Positions 37,317 through 46,337 are shown, numbered from the stretch's first letter. The stretch is DNA of 64,000 nucleotides from Acetobacter sp. DsW_063 (GCF_002153745.1 NZ_JOPL01000040.1:1-64000), one strand, 5' to 3'. A program made the numbers and translations. Notes: generated by a model from the sequence alone, not told the origin.

Positions 37317-37694
37317 TTAAGGCGTAGGCCCCTTCTCTTTTGGGTCCATCATCTGAGACGGGCCAAGCTGATCCGCAACAAACACTCTAACGCCGCTTCC
37401 CGAGCATTCCTCTGTAGTGACGTCGTTTTGTGTGATGACTTTGATCGTCTCGCCATTAGGGCGCTTGAAGGTCAGTAGGTAAACCTCTCGCGCCGTATCC
37501 TTGTCGAACTTCTGAAACGCCAGAAGTTCGTGCGTCACGTTCGGAGTCCCAAGCTCGCCCTGCGTGATCTTCCCCGCGTTTTTGAGCTTCGTAGCCGCAA
37601 TCGTCTCGGGCCAGTGCGAACACGGCACGAGGCTTCCAGCATGCGCTGCGCCGCTTATTGTGGCTACCAACAAGCCTGTAAGAACGCCCCTCAT
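37317..37694 (-). CDS. Exported hypothetical protein
   Basis: 125 residues with a Sec signal (MRGVLTGLLVATISGAAHAG) and a small mature domain with two cysteines (LVPCSHW and TEECSGSG) that could form a disulfide. It ends in a Pro/Lys tail. The ATG at 37694 starts the signal, and an upstream in-frame start adds an atypical extension. It diverges from another exported protein gene at 37784. Function unknown. Confidence 0.6.
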   Translation of the reverse strand: MRGVLTGLLVATISGAAHAGSLVPCSHWPETIAATKLKNAGKITQGELGTPNVTHELLAFQKFDKDTAREVYLLTFKRPNGETIKVITQNDVTTEECSGSGVRVFVADQLGPSQMMDPKEKGPTP

Positions 37695-37783
37695 TGTATG
37701 GTAGGCTCCGGCTAGGTTTGACACTGGCGTATTTTTTAGACCTTGCTGATCGCCTGAAAGCAGACAACGGGCAAGATGGGCGT

Positions 37784-38284
37784 ATGACCAGTTTAAGACG
37801 CATCGGCGCTATAATCGCAGCACTAGGAACGCCGCTGACGCTGCCGACTGTTGTCATGGCGCAAGCTACTGATCCTGCATTGGGTCCACGCACGGAAGTA
37901 ACGGCGACCATACGCCTTCCCACGTCATCACTGATCTTTGAGGGTGAGGGGTTACAGGCCCTCGACGACTCAGGACACTTCGCAATCGGCGTCCATCTGC
38001 CGCAAAAGGGACTTCGGGCAGAAGAGTGTGACACGCCTTTCCTGACCATCGGCATGGGGACGATCAATAAGCTTCCGGGAGAGTGGGACGACAATGATCG
38101 GGCGGCGATCCAGCGTAGCGCCAAAGCCTATCAGGCGCTGACGCATCCGACCTCGAAGACGGTCACGATCAAACTACGGAACTTCTCTGAATACCTGGGT
38201 GTGAGTCGCTTCGACGTGGACGCTAAACTATGCATTCTCTCGATTGACGACACAGACGACGCGGTGACGCCCGCTCTGAAATAG
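37784..38284 (+). CDS. Exported hypothetical protein
   Basis: 166 residues with a signal peptide (MTSLRRIGAIIAALGTPLTLPTVVMAQA) and a beta-rich mature part (RTEVTATIRLPTSSLIFEGEG, FAIGVHLPQKGL). Two cysteines (EECDTPF and KLCILS) may pair. It diverges from the exported protein at 37317-37694, with 89 bases between the starts holding both promoters. Function unknown. Exported pairs in prophages are often host-modifying cargo. Confidence 0.6.
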   Translation: MTSLRRIGAIIAALGTPLTLPTVVMAQATDPALGPRTEVTATIRLPTSSLIFEGEGLQALDDSGHFAIGVHLPQKGLRAEECDTPFLTIGMGTINKLPGEWDDNDRAAIQRSAKAYQALTHPTSKTVTIKLRNFSEYLGVSRFDVDAKLCILSIDDTDDAVTPALK

Positions 38285-38314
38285 CACGCTCCGAAAACCC
38301 CAGCATCCACCGCC

Positions 38315-38653
38315 TTAGTCGTCCCAAACGCCTGTCGATGCGGATTGCGCCAACATACCGACAGTGAGAGGTTTAGGCTCAGCCTTCGGGCGCTTCCTGT
38401 TGAGTAAGCCGAACAGAAGTGCGCCGATGACGCCCTCGCCTTCTTCCGGGAAATACTCCCCAAGGCAGAACCCGTCATCCTTGACGCGAAAGCGCTCGAA
38501 ATAGCGGCGCATCAGGTCTCCGGCGTCGTCGTTATACATTCGAAGATCGCCCCGAAGCGCGGTGGCCTCGGTCAATTCGCGTGGCTTCGGCCCCGGCACT
38601 TGCTCGGAGACGAATGACAGGACTTCAGATAGCGCGTCCTCGTAGCGTTTCAC
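38315..38653 (-). CDS. DUF1493-like protein
   Basis: 112 residues. The segment RGDLRMYNDDAGDLMRRYFERFRVKDDGFCLGEYFPEEGEG fits the DUF1493 pattern (L-x-x-D-L-x-x-x-x-D-D-A then a helix and F-x-V-D), a family related in appearance to acyl-carrier proteins and often found near phage or toxin genes. No Ser attachment site is evident. It converges with the exported protein gene. Its role is unknown. Confidence 0.5.
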   Translation of the reverse strand: MKRYEDALSEVLSFVSEQVPGPKPRELTEATALRGDLRMYNDDAGDLMRRYFERFRVKDDGFCLGEYFPEEGEGVIGALLFGLLNRKRPKAEPKPLTVGMLAQSASTGVWDD

Positions 38654-38841
38654 CTACTATCTGACCTTCCGGATGAACGTGGCATTACAGCCCCCGCCTG
38701 ATTTCAAATCGACTTCAATAACGCCGCTCGTCTCGACGACATAGCCGATGCTTGGAATCGCTCGCCCCACCTATAGCAAGGTTGTCGTGAACGCTGTCGA
38801 AGCGATAACCTTAATTATTAGATTACACTGGATCGTCGCCC

Positions 38842-39525
38842 ATGCACTGTATCGATTACATGCTTCTTCGCCGCCTCGTCCCGCATTACCGGGGCGACAA
38901 AGCCGCGCGACAAGAGGCGAATTTGCGGCTTCTGGCGATGTATCTCGATCCGACGCTTGATTCGTGGGGCGTGGATACTCGTCTGCGTAAGGCGCATTTT
39001 CTCGGCCAAACTTCCGTAGAAAGCTGGGATTTCTGCGATCTCGAAGAAGAGGCCAGCGGTAGCGCCTACGAAGGCCGCCGCGACCTTGGCAACACTCAAC
39101 CCGGCGATGGCGAGAGATACAAGGGACGCGGGCTTATACAGGTCACTGGTCGCTACAACTATGGACAGACGAGCGGCAGAGTTAAGGCGTATGACATCCA
39201 GCGGCGCAGCGCAGAACAGTTCAAAGATAATCGCGGGCCGCTATGTGTTTTGCCAGATGTCGATTTCGTTGGACGTCCCAAGGATTTGGCGACGCTGCCT
39301 ATGGCGATCACCGCCTCATGCGCATTTTGGAAACGCTACAATCTAAATAGATACGCCGATGCGGATAACTCATTCGCCGTCACCTACCTGATCAACACAG
39401 TTGGCGATCAGAAAGTGAAGCGGAAGCAGAGGACTGAGGACGCAAAGCGACTACTGCTCGAACCTGAAGCGCGTGAGATCAAGGGCGCTTTTCAAAGCGC
39501 TACCTTATCTGGATCACGGTCTTGA
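38842..39525 (+). CDS. GH19 endolysin (chitinase-class lysozyme)
   Basis: 227 residues of the glycoside hydrolase 19 fold. The catalytic glutamates fit the Glu in TSVESWDFCDLEEE and the family core is YKGRGLIQVTGRYNYGQTSG. ASCAFWKRYNLNRYAD and VTYLINTVGD continue the domain. Phages use such enzymes to cut peptidoglycan at lysis. There is no signal peptide, so a holin would be needed, and none is apparent beside it. The end overlaps the convergent gene by 26 bases. Confidence 0.85.
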   Translation: MHCIDYMLLRRLVPHYRGDKAARQEANLRLLAMYLDPTLDSWGVDTRLRKAHFLGQTSVESWDFCDLEEEASGSAYEGRRDLGNTQPGDGERYKGRGLIQVTGRYNYGQTSGRVKAYDIQRRSAEQFKDNRGPLCVLPDVDFVGRPKDLATLPMAITASCAFWKRYNLNRYADADNSFAVTYLINTVGDQKVKRKQRTEDAKRLLLEPEAREIKGAFQSATLSGSRS

Positions 39526-39967
39526 AATGACCTCCGGCTCCGCGCCCTGTCGTCAGGCACATGATATATTTCCCTGACGTCGGGAGGATCGTATGAGCCT
39601 CTTTTTCCTCCGTGCCGTCGTCCAGACCCGGCAGAGACTTTCCCGTCAGCCCGTAAACCCCGGTTATCTCATTCCTCGCCGGTTTGTATCCCGGCTCGAA
39701 TACCGAAAGGTAGACGTTCTGCTCTGGTCCATCGTCTAACGTCGTGTCTAACCGCTGTCCCTTGCGCGCAATGAACGTGTAACAGGCGTATTCGCCCCGG
39801 ATGATCGTCCGCTCGATAGTAGCTTGGCTGGTGTGCGGCTTGAACTGGATCGGATACGAGACCCGAGCATCTGGAAGGCCCGGAGGTCGATCCGGCGCTT
39901 CCTGTGCAAAGCTGGTCGTAGTGCAAAGTAAACAACCGATCAGAGGCAGGAGAAGCAGCTTGTCCAT
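39500..39967 (-). CDS. Exported hypothetical protein beside the endolysin
   Basis: 155 residues with a signal peptide (MDKLLLLPLIGCLLCTTTSFAQ) and a beta-rich mature domain (EYACYTFIARKGQRLDTTLDDG, GKYIMCLTTGRGAGGHFKTVIQIR) reminiscent of PPC/pre-peptidase-like secreted domains. That resemblance is weak. The start is ATG 39967, since the upstream extension is Pro/Cys-rich and unlikely. It converges with and overlaps the lysin gene tail to tail. Function unknown. Confidence 0.55.
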   Translation of the reverse strand: MDKLLLLPLIGCLLCTTTSFAQEAPDRPPGLPDARVSYPIQFKPHTSQATIERTIIRGEYACYTFIARKGQRLDTTLDDGPEQNVYLSVFEPGYKPARNEITGVYGLTGKSLPGLDDGTEEKEAHTILPTSGKYIMCLTTGRGAGGHFKTVIQIR

Positions 39968-40181
39968 AGCCCGACACTCGCACGGATCAAAGGGGGGCGG
40001 AAGCGGGCATCTGAGGCACGCTCCCCCCTCCGGCAAGCGTTGACAACGCGCCCGCGTGAAGCATCCTAGAAATCCACCAGCGGCTTGTTACGCTGGCTTG
40101 TAGCACCAACCGTTTCGGATGACTCGAATTATCTTTCTAAGACTTTGATTTCAATAGCTATTTTGTTGACTTTGAGCGGCG

Positions 40182-40198
40182 TCCCACTCTCTCCGCCA
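40182..40198 (+). repeat. attR core
   Basis: TCCCACTCTCTCCGCCA, an exact copy of the last 17 bases of the tRNA-Ser at 26118-26134. It marks the right end of the integrated element. No tRNA body precedes it. Confidence 0.85.
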
Positions 40199-40748
40199 TT
40201 CCATCGACTAAACCCTTGGAATCGTTAAATTTTATTAGCCCAAAATTCTGAGTTGGAGAGCGATTCTGGAGTAGTCTTTTGGAGAAGGCAAGCCCAGAGT
40301 TCTTATTAGGGTCCGGAGCCGGCCAGACCTCCTTCCATGAGGGAGGGAAAAACCTCGTAGGCATTTTTTGCCTTATCAATCTTAATCGATTCAGGGTGAT
40401 TCGGGTCAGAGTTGATACCTCCGAGTTTAGTCATGGGGTCACCCTTGATGCCTCACGTCGCCCTCAGAGTGCCTTTGCAGAGAAAGACGAACCTAGGGCC
40501 ATTGTAGCAAAGTGGGATGGTGTCGCTCGCGTCTGCCGTGTCCCAAAGGGGCAAGCCCTGCTCCTTTTAGTCGCAGGGTTCCGAAGGTCGCTGAGCCGGA
40601 TGTCAGAGCGTAAGAACATAATATTTCGCAGTAAGTCACGCCATGCTGAAAATGCGCAGGCCTCAATCGCGTTCGCGGTTTCCTCATATAATAAATAGTG
40701 GCATTCAAATTGCGGTGTAACCTAACCAAAGAAGGATTTAGGTCAAAG
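40199..40748. other. Intergenic region just outside attR
   Basis: About 550 bases without a convincing gene. A 139-codon plus-strand frame (40279-40698) has no ribosome binding site or family features. GC content falls towards the right. Confidence 0.4.
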
Positions 40749-41222
40749 ATGTCTCACAAGCCCCTGACTGCATGGCGATGCGACAAATGCGGAGAGCGTG
40801 TGGATGAAAAAAATGGTTGGTTAGAGTGGGAAGCAGGAGAAAATTACGGTCCGAGGAATTTCAAAATCGTACACAACCAAAAAAAATGTTGTTTCCACGA
40901 TGCTTCAAAAGACAGAAAAGATAATCATTTGCGCGACTATCTTGGCACGGATGGTCGAGAATTACTTTTAACGATTTTGTATCCAGGTGATTTTTTCGTA
41001 AAAAATTTCACTCAAGGGGAGTGGGATTCCCCTGATATTCCTCAATTCACCGAAATTCTTCGTCGACTTCATGTTTCTTACTACGAGGAGGCTCGTCCTT
41101 ATTTGAGTCAAGCATACTCGAATTATGAAATGGACGGTGCAAACGAAGGTACAATCACCAGTTCCAGTTTTTGTGAACGAATTTTTTCCAAATACAAAGA
41201 CAGCGACGACGTCTTGGTATAG
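40749..41222 (+). CDS. Zinc-ribbon hypothetical protein
   Basis: 157 residues starting MSHKPLTAWRCDKCGERVDEKNGWLEWEAGE, with one CxxC and later HN...CCFH that could complete a zinc site. The rest is alpha-helical and acidic. Codon use is AT-rich, unlike the core genes. A strong terminator follows. It converges with the TIR gene, so the two share a low-GC patch and may have arrived together. I do not recognise a named family. Confidence 0.6.
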   Translation: MSHKPLTAWRCDKCGERVDEKNGWLEWEAGENYGPRNFKIVHNQKKCCFHDASKDRKDNHLRDYLGTDGRELLLTILYPGDFFVKNFTQGEWDSPDIPQFTEILRRLHVSYYEEARPYLSQAYSNYEMDGANEGTITSSSFCERIFSKYKDSDDVLV

Positions 41223-41235
41223 ATTTTACTTTGAT

Positions 41236-41266
41236 GGGCTCCTCAGTGTTTCAGGAGCCCGTTTTA
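41236..41266 (+). terminator. Rho-independent terminator
   Basis: GGGCTCCT (41236-41243) and AGGAGCCC (41253-41260), then GTTTTA. It terminates the zinc-ribbon gene and lies between it and the convergent TIR gene. Confidence 0.8.
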
Positions 41267-41321
41267 TAAAAATGAATCCATACCCAACGAGTGAGTTCAA
41301 AGAGAAGGTCTCATAATAAAT

Positions 41322-42161
41322 TCAGCGAACTCTATTCATATCTATAACAAAGCCGACCGCCTGAAGTTCACGACAAACTATATATTTCCACGTACCACCC
41401 TTATCCATATCCGTGTAAACAATCCCGCTAATATCGGAGGGGGTTTCAACATCCCCTTTTTTCAAGGCGCATACGTGTCTACGCCCCAATTTTGCGGTCA
41501 GATATCCATGCTCAAAAATAACATTCTGGCGCGCTCGTGGTTGTTCTGCCACTTCGGAGGACATGCGTCCCAAGTCGCATGGAGTGTATAAAATTATAGC
41601 AAATCCACAATCGGTTTCGTCCTCGATTTTTTCAATTATAGTTTTACCGGAATTTATTTGTTCATGTAATATTACAGCATCCAAGCCCAGCGCTTCAATC
41701 AACCTAGCAACTTCCGTTTTTGCAAGGTCATCGCGTCCGTGAACAATAAAAATCCTTTTTGAAGAAGGGTTAATCGGCTTCGTCTTTTTACCCTCACTCG
41801 TATCTGAAAATAGGGATTTTTTAACGGAGTCAAAAACAGATATAGTTATGTCGTCTAATCCGTTACTGGATCGAACTATTGATTCCGATGTAATGACTAC
41901 AACTACACCGGAACCAAGACGAGAATACGCCTCATCTACAAGAAACTTGATGGGTCTTGTGGATTTTTTTATGGATATCCCCCTTATATTAGATTTTTCA
42001 ATAAAATTGCCTTCGAAATGAATTTCTTGATTTTTTAGGTAAGGCCTGACAACATTTTCTTCAATATTACCCAGATTAGTTTCATCGTATTGAATGTAGG
42101 TACGGTAATCGTCTGATTGGGACAGCTTTTCTTTTGTTTGCACAATAACAAAATAGTACAT
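41322..42161 (-). CDS. TIR-domain protein (CAP12/Pycsar-effector TIR type), candidate NADase
   Basis: 279 residues. The C-terminal half (about 136-279) matches the predicted nucleotide-binding TIR family: RIFIVHGRD (137-144), INSGKTIIEKIEDE (169-182, with Glu177 the likely catalytic residue), then RARQNVIFEHGYLTAKLGR (209-227). The N-terminal half (1-130) has a NIEENVVRPYLKNQEIHFEGNFIEKSNIRGISI segment seen in relatives of this family, plus a second alpha/beta region, and may sense a signal. Such proteins deplete NAD during phage infection. GAGGAG precedes the ATG. The gene is far more AT-rich than the chromosome. No nucleotide cyclase is nearby. Confidence 0.75.
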   Translation of the reverse strand: MYYFVIVQTKEKLSQSDDYRTYIQYDETNLGNIEENVVRPYLKNQEIHFEGNFIEKSNIRGISIKKSTRPIKFLVDEAYSRLGSGVVVVITSESIVRSSNGLDDITISVFDSVKKSLFSDTSEGKKTKPINPSSKRIFIVHGRDDLAKTEVARLIEALGLDAVILHEQINSGKTIIEKIEDETDCGFAIILYTPCDLGRMSSEVAEQPRARQNVIFEHGYLTAKLGRRHVCALKKGDVETPSDISGIVYTDMDKGGTWKYIVCRELQAVGFVIDMNRVR

Positions 42162-43236
42162 TTAATTACTCCTCAGCTCTCAAGAGGGGCAAGGAAGCCC
42201 AGATAGCCATTTTTAATGTTTCCGTTTTTGCCACTGGTAAGAGCAATCAACAAGGTACAGGTCAGACCGCGAATCAGACAAATTATGAAACGTCCCAAAA
42301 TCATCTGCTTGTGAGACAGGCGATGTCATCTTATTTTCTGCGCATTCTTCTCCGGGCGTCCTAGCTCGCTATATCGTTTCGTCATGGAAGCTGCACTGGC
42401 GATCGTGGCGTGAACCTTTAGCAAACCAGCTCCAACTCAACAGTTATCCGCTCGCAGATTACGTTGCTTTCGAACTCAGTGACTCTTTCTCGAGCGCGTC
42501 TCTCCGCATCCCCAGAGCAACGCCACTAGCGCATGTCTCAGAGATTTTTTTTATTTTCACGTAATTTCCGATGCGACGGTATGGTTTGGGCCACCCGCCC
42601 CTCCGGATCGTGACCGTCGGGCTGGCAAGTAAGCTGCGCATAGCCGCTTGCTCATAGAAACCGTGTTGTATCGTTATCGCGTAGGCATTCCATTCCATTA
42701 CATCAGAACAAACAAAGAATGTCGCCGCAGTGCAGGCATGATCGTCCGAATTCGGGTTGCGTCAATAATCCCTTATAATATCGATTTGATCGAAGAATTA
42801 ATTGGAAAATAAAAAACCACAATATTCAAAAAAATCTTACGACAAACAAAAAATAAATTGCATAATTTAAATAAATATAAAAAATATCGGAATAATTACT
42901 TTCAAATTGGATTTATTCAGGGGCACTGCAGACGCCAAGGAAACTCCGAGTTGACAGCTTTCACAATCGTCCAATTCGAACCTGCCATCATCGAAACTCA
43001 CCACCGATATATCGCAAACCTCAGTTGGCCACATCTTCCAACGAAAGCGTCGCCGCAAGAATTCTTTGGCATTGAAGACACAATTTCTGGGCTTCAATGT
43101 GTTGCGGTTTCGCAATAAACACCACATCCAGCTGACCCCATATCAACCCGCCATTGTTTCGGGCGAGGCGACCTCTGGTCATTCCACAACTCAGCGCCGC
43201 GTTCATGCTCCGCGCATACCCGGGAAGGGGATAGAA
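42162..43236. other. Long AT-rich intergenic region
   Basis: About 1.07 kb between the TIR gene and the TonB receptor gene. Short frames (for example 42459-42698 minus, 42867-43127 minus) lack binding sites and family features. The section 42760-42900 is very AT-rich and may hold the receptor promoter. No Fur-like site is clear to the eye. Confidence 0.45.
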
Positions 43237-45744
43237 GTGACGCCTAGTCCTAAAAGTTATCTACCGCATACCCTCATCGCGACATCCCTCATCACGGTCT
43301 ATGCCTCGTCACCGCTTCTCGCTGCAACAAACAGTGCAGAGACCAACGCCAGACTTCACGGCTCCGCCCAAAAGATAGTTACCGGAACGCCCGCATCCGC
43401 TCCCGCACGCCCCACAAGGCGCTTGACTGCTCCAGCGGCCGGTGCGCGTCGTTCCTCCACATCCTCCCCGAACGAAATGGTGGTGGTCACCGGCAACCGA
43501 AATGTCGCCCGCAAAGTGACCGACAACATCGCGCCGATCGACGTCATCACATCGCAGACTCTGCTTTCAACCGGCATGCCGGATCTTGGCTCGGCTCTGA
43601 TTAACGTCAATCCAGCCATCAACATGCAGGACCATCAGACCGACCAGGGAGCGTTGAGTTCTTCGATCCGGATGCGTGGCCTTGATCCTGATCAGGTCCT
43701 CATACTGATAGACGGAAAGCGTCGCCATACGACGGCGAACATCAACTCGGACAAAGGTCCCGATTCCGGGGAAACACCCGTCGACATCGACATGATCCCG
43801 GTCGCCATGATCGACCACATCGAGGTTCTGAGAGACGGCGCCGCGGCGCAATACGGCTCTGACGCAATCGCGGGCGTCGTGAATATCATCTTGAAAAAAG
43901 GTCCCAAAGGCGGGTCTGAACAGGGGCTGGTCGGCGCAAACTACGCGGGTGACGGTTTCACTTATCTGCTGCGTGGCGACCATGGCTTCAAATGGGGCAG
44001 CGACGGCTTTGTACGTATGGCTTTTGAGTTCAAGCACAATGACCTGACCTCACACGATCTGGTCGACAGCCGCACGGGCCGCAAAGATTTCCATCAGCTG
44101 GGCGAGCCTGATCAGACGCGCGAAAATTTCGCGATCAACTGGGGCAAGCCCATTCTCCACGACAAGGCCTATTTCTACGGCAACGTCATCTACGGCCATC
44201 GTCACGCAGAATCTCCACAGTTCTTCCGTACCGCGACACAGACGCCGCTGCCCAGCTATTATCCCTGGGGCTTTGATCCTGTCGACACATCGGAAGAAAA
44301 CGACTTTGCCGCCACGGTAGGCGTCAAGGGCGACGATTTTCTCGGCTTTGGCTGGGATTTAAGCAGCACCTACGGCGAAGATATATTCAATATCAATCAG
44401 ACGAATTCCGCCAATTTGAGTTATCTGGCGACTTACGGCTACACGCCCACCAACTTTCACCTGCGTGGACTGACCTCCACGCAGTGGACCAATAATCTCG
44501 ACTTCAAGCGATCCATTCCGGTCGGCCATCTCATGGCGGGACCGATCAACGTCGCTTTCGGCGCTGAACACCGCATGGAAAGCTATCGGATGAGCGCGGG
44601 CGACCCTGCATCTTACTACGGAGCCGGATCTCAGGCACTCGTCGGATTGTCACCGACAAATGCAGGCATCTGGTATCGCGATGTCTACGCAGGGTATCTT
44701 GATGTCGACATGCAACCGATCAAGCATCTTGACGTCGATATCGCGGGACGCTTCGAGCACTATACGGACGCAGGCGACGCCAAGACTGGAAAGATTGCCG
44801 CGCGCTACGATTTCACGCCACAATTCGCCATCCGTGGCGCGATCAGCACCGGATTTCGCGCCCCGACGCTCGCTGAAGAGCATTATGCGACCCTCGGTGT
44901 AGCCCCCACCTACGCTGGCGGTCAGCTCGCGGTGAACTCCGCGGCTGCACGGCAGTTGGGCGCAGTGCCGCTTACGCCCGAATATTCGACAAATGCGAGC
45001 GGCGGCGTCGTCATTCGACCGATCAAAAACTTCAATATTACGGCGGACGTCTATCAGATTAACATTCGCGACCGGATTGTGAACGGCGGAACATACTCCG
45101 GCGAACAGGCCGTGAACGCAATTGAAGCGTCAGGCATTCAGGTGCCCTCGTCCATCGCGGCAAGCGCCGTGACAGCGAGCTATTACTCCAACGGCGCGAG
45201 CACCAGAACGCAGGGACTGGATATCGTATCCAACTATCATCTCGATATGAAAAAGAACGGAGTGCTCGACCTCAATCTTGGGATCGATCTCAACCGCACC
45301 ACGCTAACGCACCTTGGAAATGACACCAACGGCAATCCGTTGCTCAATGCGCAGCGAATCTCCTATCTCACAAGCAATACGCCGCGCAGCAAGATCATCA
45401 TGGGCGCGCATTGGAAACGCGACAAGTTCGACGTCATGCTTCAGGAAATGCGTTGGGGCCAGACGAAAGACATGATGACCTACCAGTCAGGTCCTTATGC
45501 ATACTCTTCCACCCATTTCTTCCAGTTTATCAACCCCCCGGTGTGGACGACGAACATTGAGTTTGGTTATCAGGTTCTCCCTCGCGTACATCTCGCTGTA
45601 GGCGCAAACAACCTGACAAACCGGATGCCGAAAAAACTGCCCATGGACGGTCGCTATTACAACGCCGAGGCTTACGACGTTTACGCAAGCCAGATCGGTT
45701 TCAATGGTGGCTACTACTACTTCCGGGTGAACGCGACTTACTGA
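43237..45744 (+). CDS. TonB-dependent outer-membrane receptor
   Basis: 835 residues. A signal peptide (LIATSLITVYASSPLLAA) is followed by an Ala/Pro-rich spacer, a TonB-box-like EMVVVTGNR, the plug domain (PDLGSALINVNPAINMQ, SIRMRGLDPDQVLILIDGKRRH, EVLRDGAAAQYGSDAIAGVVNIILKKG) and a long beta-barrel ending in an aromatic residue (YYYFRVNATY). It imports a ligand too large or rare for porins. The GTG at 43237 behind AAGGGG is chosen, although the frame is open further upstream. It may serve the adjacent hydrolase and ABC genes, but that is inference from position. Confidence 0.92.
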   Translation: MTPSPKSYLPHTLIATSLITVYASSPLLAATNSAETNARLHGSAQKIVTGTPASAPARPTRRLTAPAAGARRSSTSSPNEMVVVTGNRNVARKVTDNIAPIDVITSQTLLSTGMPDLGSALINVNPAINMQDHQTDQGALSSSIRMRGLDPDQVLILIDGKRRHTTANINSDKGPDSGETPVDIDMIPVAMIDHIEVLRDGAAAQYGSDAIAGVVNIILKKGPKGGSEQGLVGANYAGDGFTYLLRGDHGFKWGSDGFVRMAFEFKHNDLTSHDLVDSRTGRKDFHQLGEPDQTRENFAINWGKPILHDKAYFYGNVIYGHRHAESPQFFRTATQTPLPSYYPWGFDPVDTSEENDFAATVGVKGDDFLGFGWDLSSTYGEDIFNINQTNSANLSYLATYGYTPTNFHLRGLTSTQWTNNLDFKRSIPVGHLMAGPINVAFGAEHRMESYRMSAGDPASYYGAGSQALVGLSPTNAGIWYRDVYAGYLDVDMQPIKHLDVDIAGRFEHYTDAGDAKTGKIAARYDFTPQFAIRGAISTGFRAPTLAEEHYATLGVAPTYAGGQLAVNSAAARQLGAVPLTPEYSTNASGGVVIRPIKNFNITADVYQINIRDRIVNGGTYSGEQAVNAIEASGIQVPSSIAASAVTASYYSNGASTRTQGLDIVSNYHLDMKKNGVLDLNLGIDLNRTTLTHLGNDTNGNPLLNAQRISYLTSNTPRSKIIMGAHWKRDKFDVMLQEMRWGQTKDMMTYQSGPYAYSSTHFFQFINPPVWTTNIEFGYQVLPRVHLAVGANNLTNRMPKKLPMDGRYYNAEAYDVYASQIGFNGGYYYFRVNATY

Positions 45745-45767
45745 TCAACGCCCATCTCTGAATGAAG

Positions 45768-45803
45768 AAACGGCCGCATCGAAATCGATGCGGCCGTTTT
45801 TCT
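45768..45803. terminator. Strong bidirectional terminator
   Basis: CGGCCGCATCGA (45771-45782) pairs with TCGATGCGGCCG (45785-45796), flanked by A-rich sequence on the left and TTTTT on the right. It ends the TonB receptor transcript and can also end the convergent VOC operon. Confidence 0.85.
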
Positions 45804-45855
45804 TTAGTATCAGCCGGAGAACAAGGCGAATTCTACCGGATCCGCCTTACGAAGA

Positions 45856-46272
45856 TCAGCGTGCAAACAGCGCGCTATCATCCTTGAATGCCTTGAATTC
45901 AAGGGCATTTCCCGCAGGGTCGAAGACGAACATCGTAGCCTGCTCGCCCGGCTGCCCAACGAACCGAACCTGAGGCTCCATTCCAAAGCGAACGTCTGCA
46001 GCCTTCAGCCGTCCGGCCAACGCTTCCCACTCCGACATCTCGAGGACTGCGCCAAAATGCGGGATTGGAACATTGTGACCGTCAACCGCTCCACCCCCGG
46101 CAGCTTTGCATGCGTCCGGGACAAGATGCGTAACGATTTGATTCCCGTAGAGATCGAAATCAATCCAGGTCGCGCTGCTACGACCTTCGGGGCAGGCCAG
46201 GACTTTGCCATAAAAGGTTCGCGCTGCGTCAAGATCATCGACAGCAAAAGCAAGATGAAATGGTCTGGACAT
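45856..46272 (-). CDS. VOC (glyoxalase/dioxygenase superfamily) protein
   Basis: 138 residues with two beta-alpha-beta-beta-beta modules. Likely metal ligands are His in PFHLAFAVDD, His in PIPHFGAVLEM and Glu in GNALEFKAF, the usual VOC pattern. Members act as lyases, isomerases, dioxygenases or binding proteins, and the substrate is not evident. It lies 65 bases downstream of the LysR gene in the same direction, so it is probably in the operon M24-LysR-VOC. Confidence 0.8.
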   Translation of the reverse strand: MSRPFHLAFAVDDLDAARTFYGKVLACPEGRSSATWIDFDLYGNQIVTHLVPDACKAAGGGAVDGHNVPIPHFGAVLEMSEWEALAGRLKAADVRFGMEPQVRFVGQPGEQATMFVFDPAGNALEFKAFKDDSALFAR

Positions 46273-46337
46273 CGTTTTCCTACGTCAATTTGGGCGCCAT
46301 TTTGCGCCACAGGAACCAAAGGGAAGTTTTTCTCTTC

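Larger units (their letters stand above)
26118..40198. mobile_element. Integrated element in tRNA-Ser: prophage remnant or phage satellite
   Basis: Bounded by a 17-bp direct repeat of the tRNA 3' end, with the tyrosine recombinase gene next to the tRNA, the classic arrangement. Inside are a tape-measure protein, a candidate HUH Rep-like protein, an HTH protein, a serine recombinase, a GH19 lysin, a DUF1493-like protein and several unrecognised small or exported proteins. There is no recognisable capsid, portal, large terminase, tail sheath or tube gene. At 14.08 kb it is either a decayed prophage or a satellite that depends on a helper. Confidence 0.85.

Noticed and set aside
40279-40698. 139-codon plus-strand frame just outside attR
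   Set aside because: No ribosome binding site and no family features. Probably non-coding flank.
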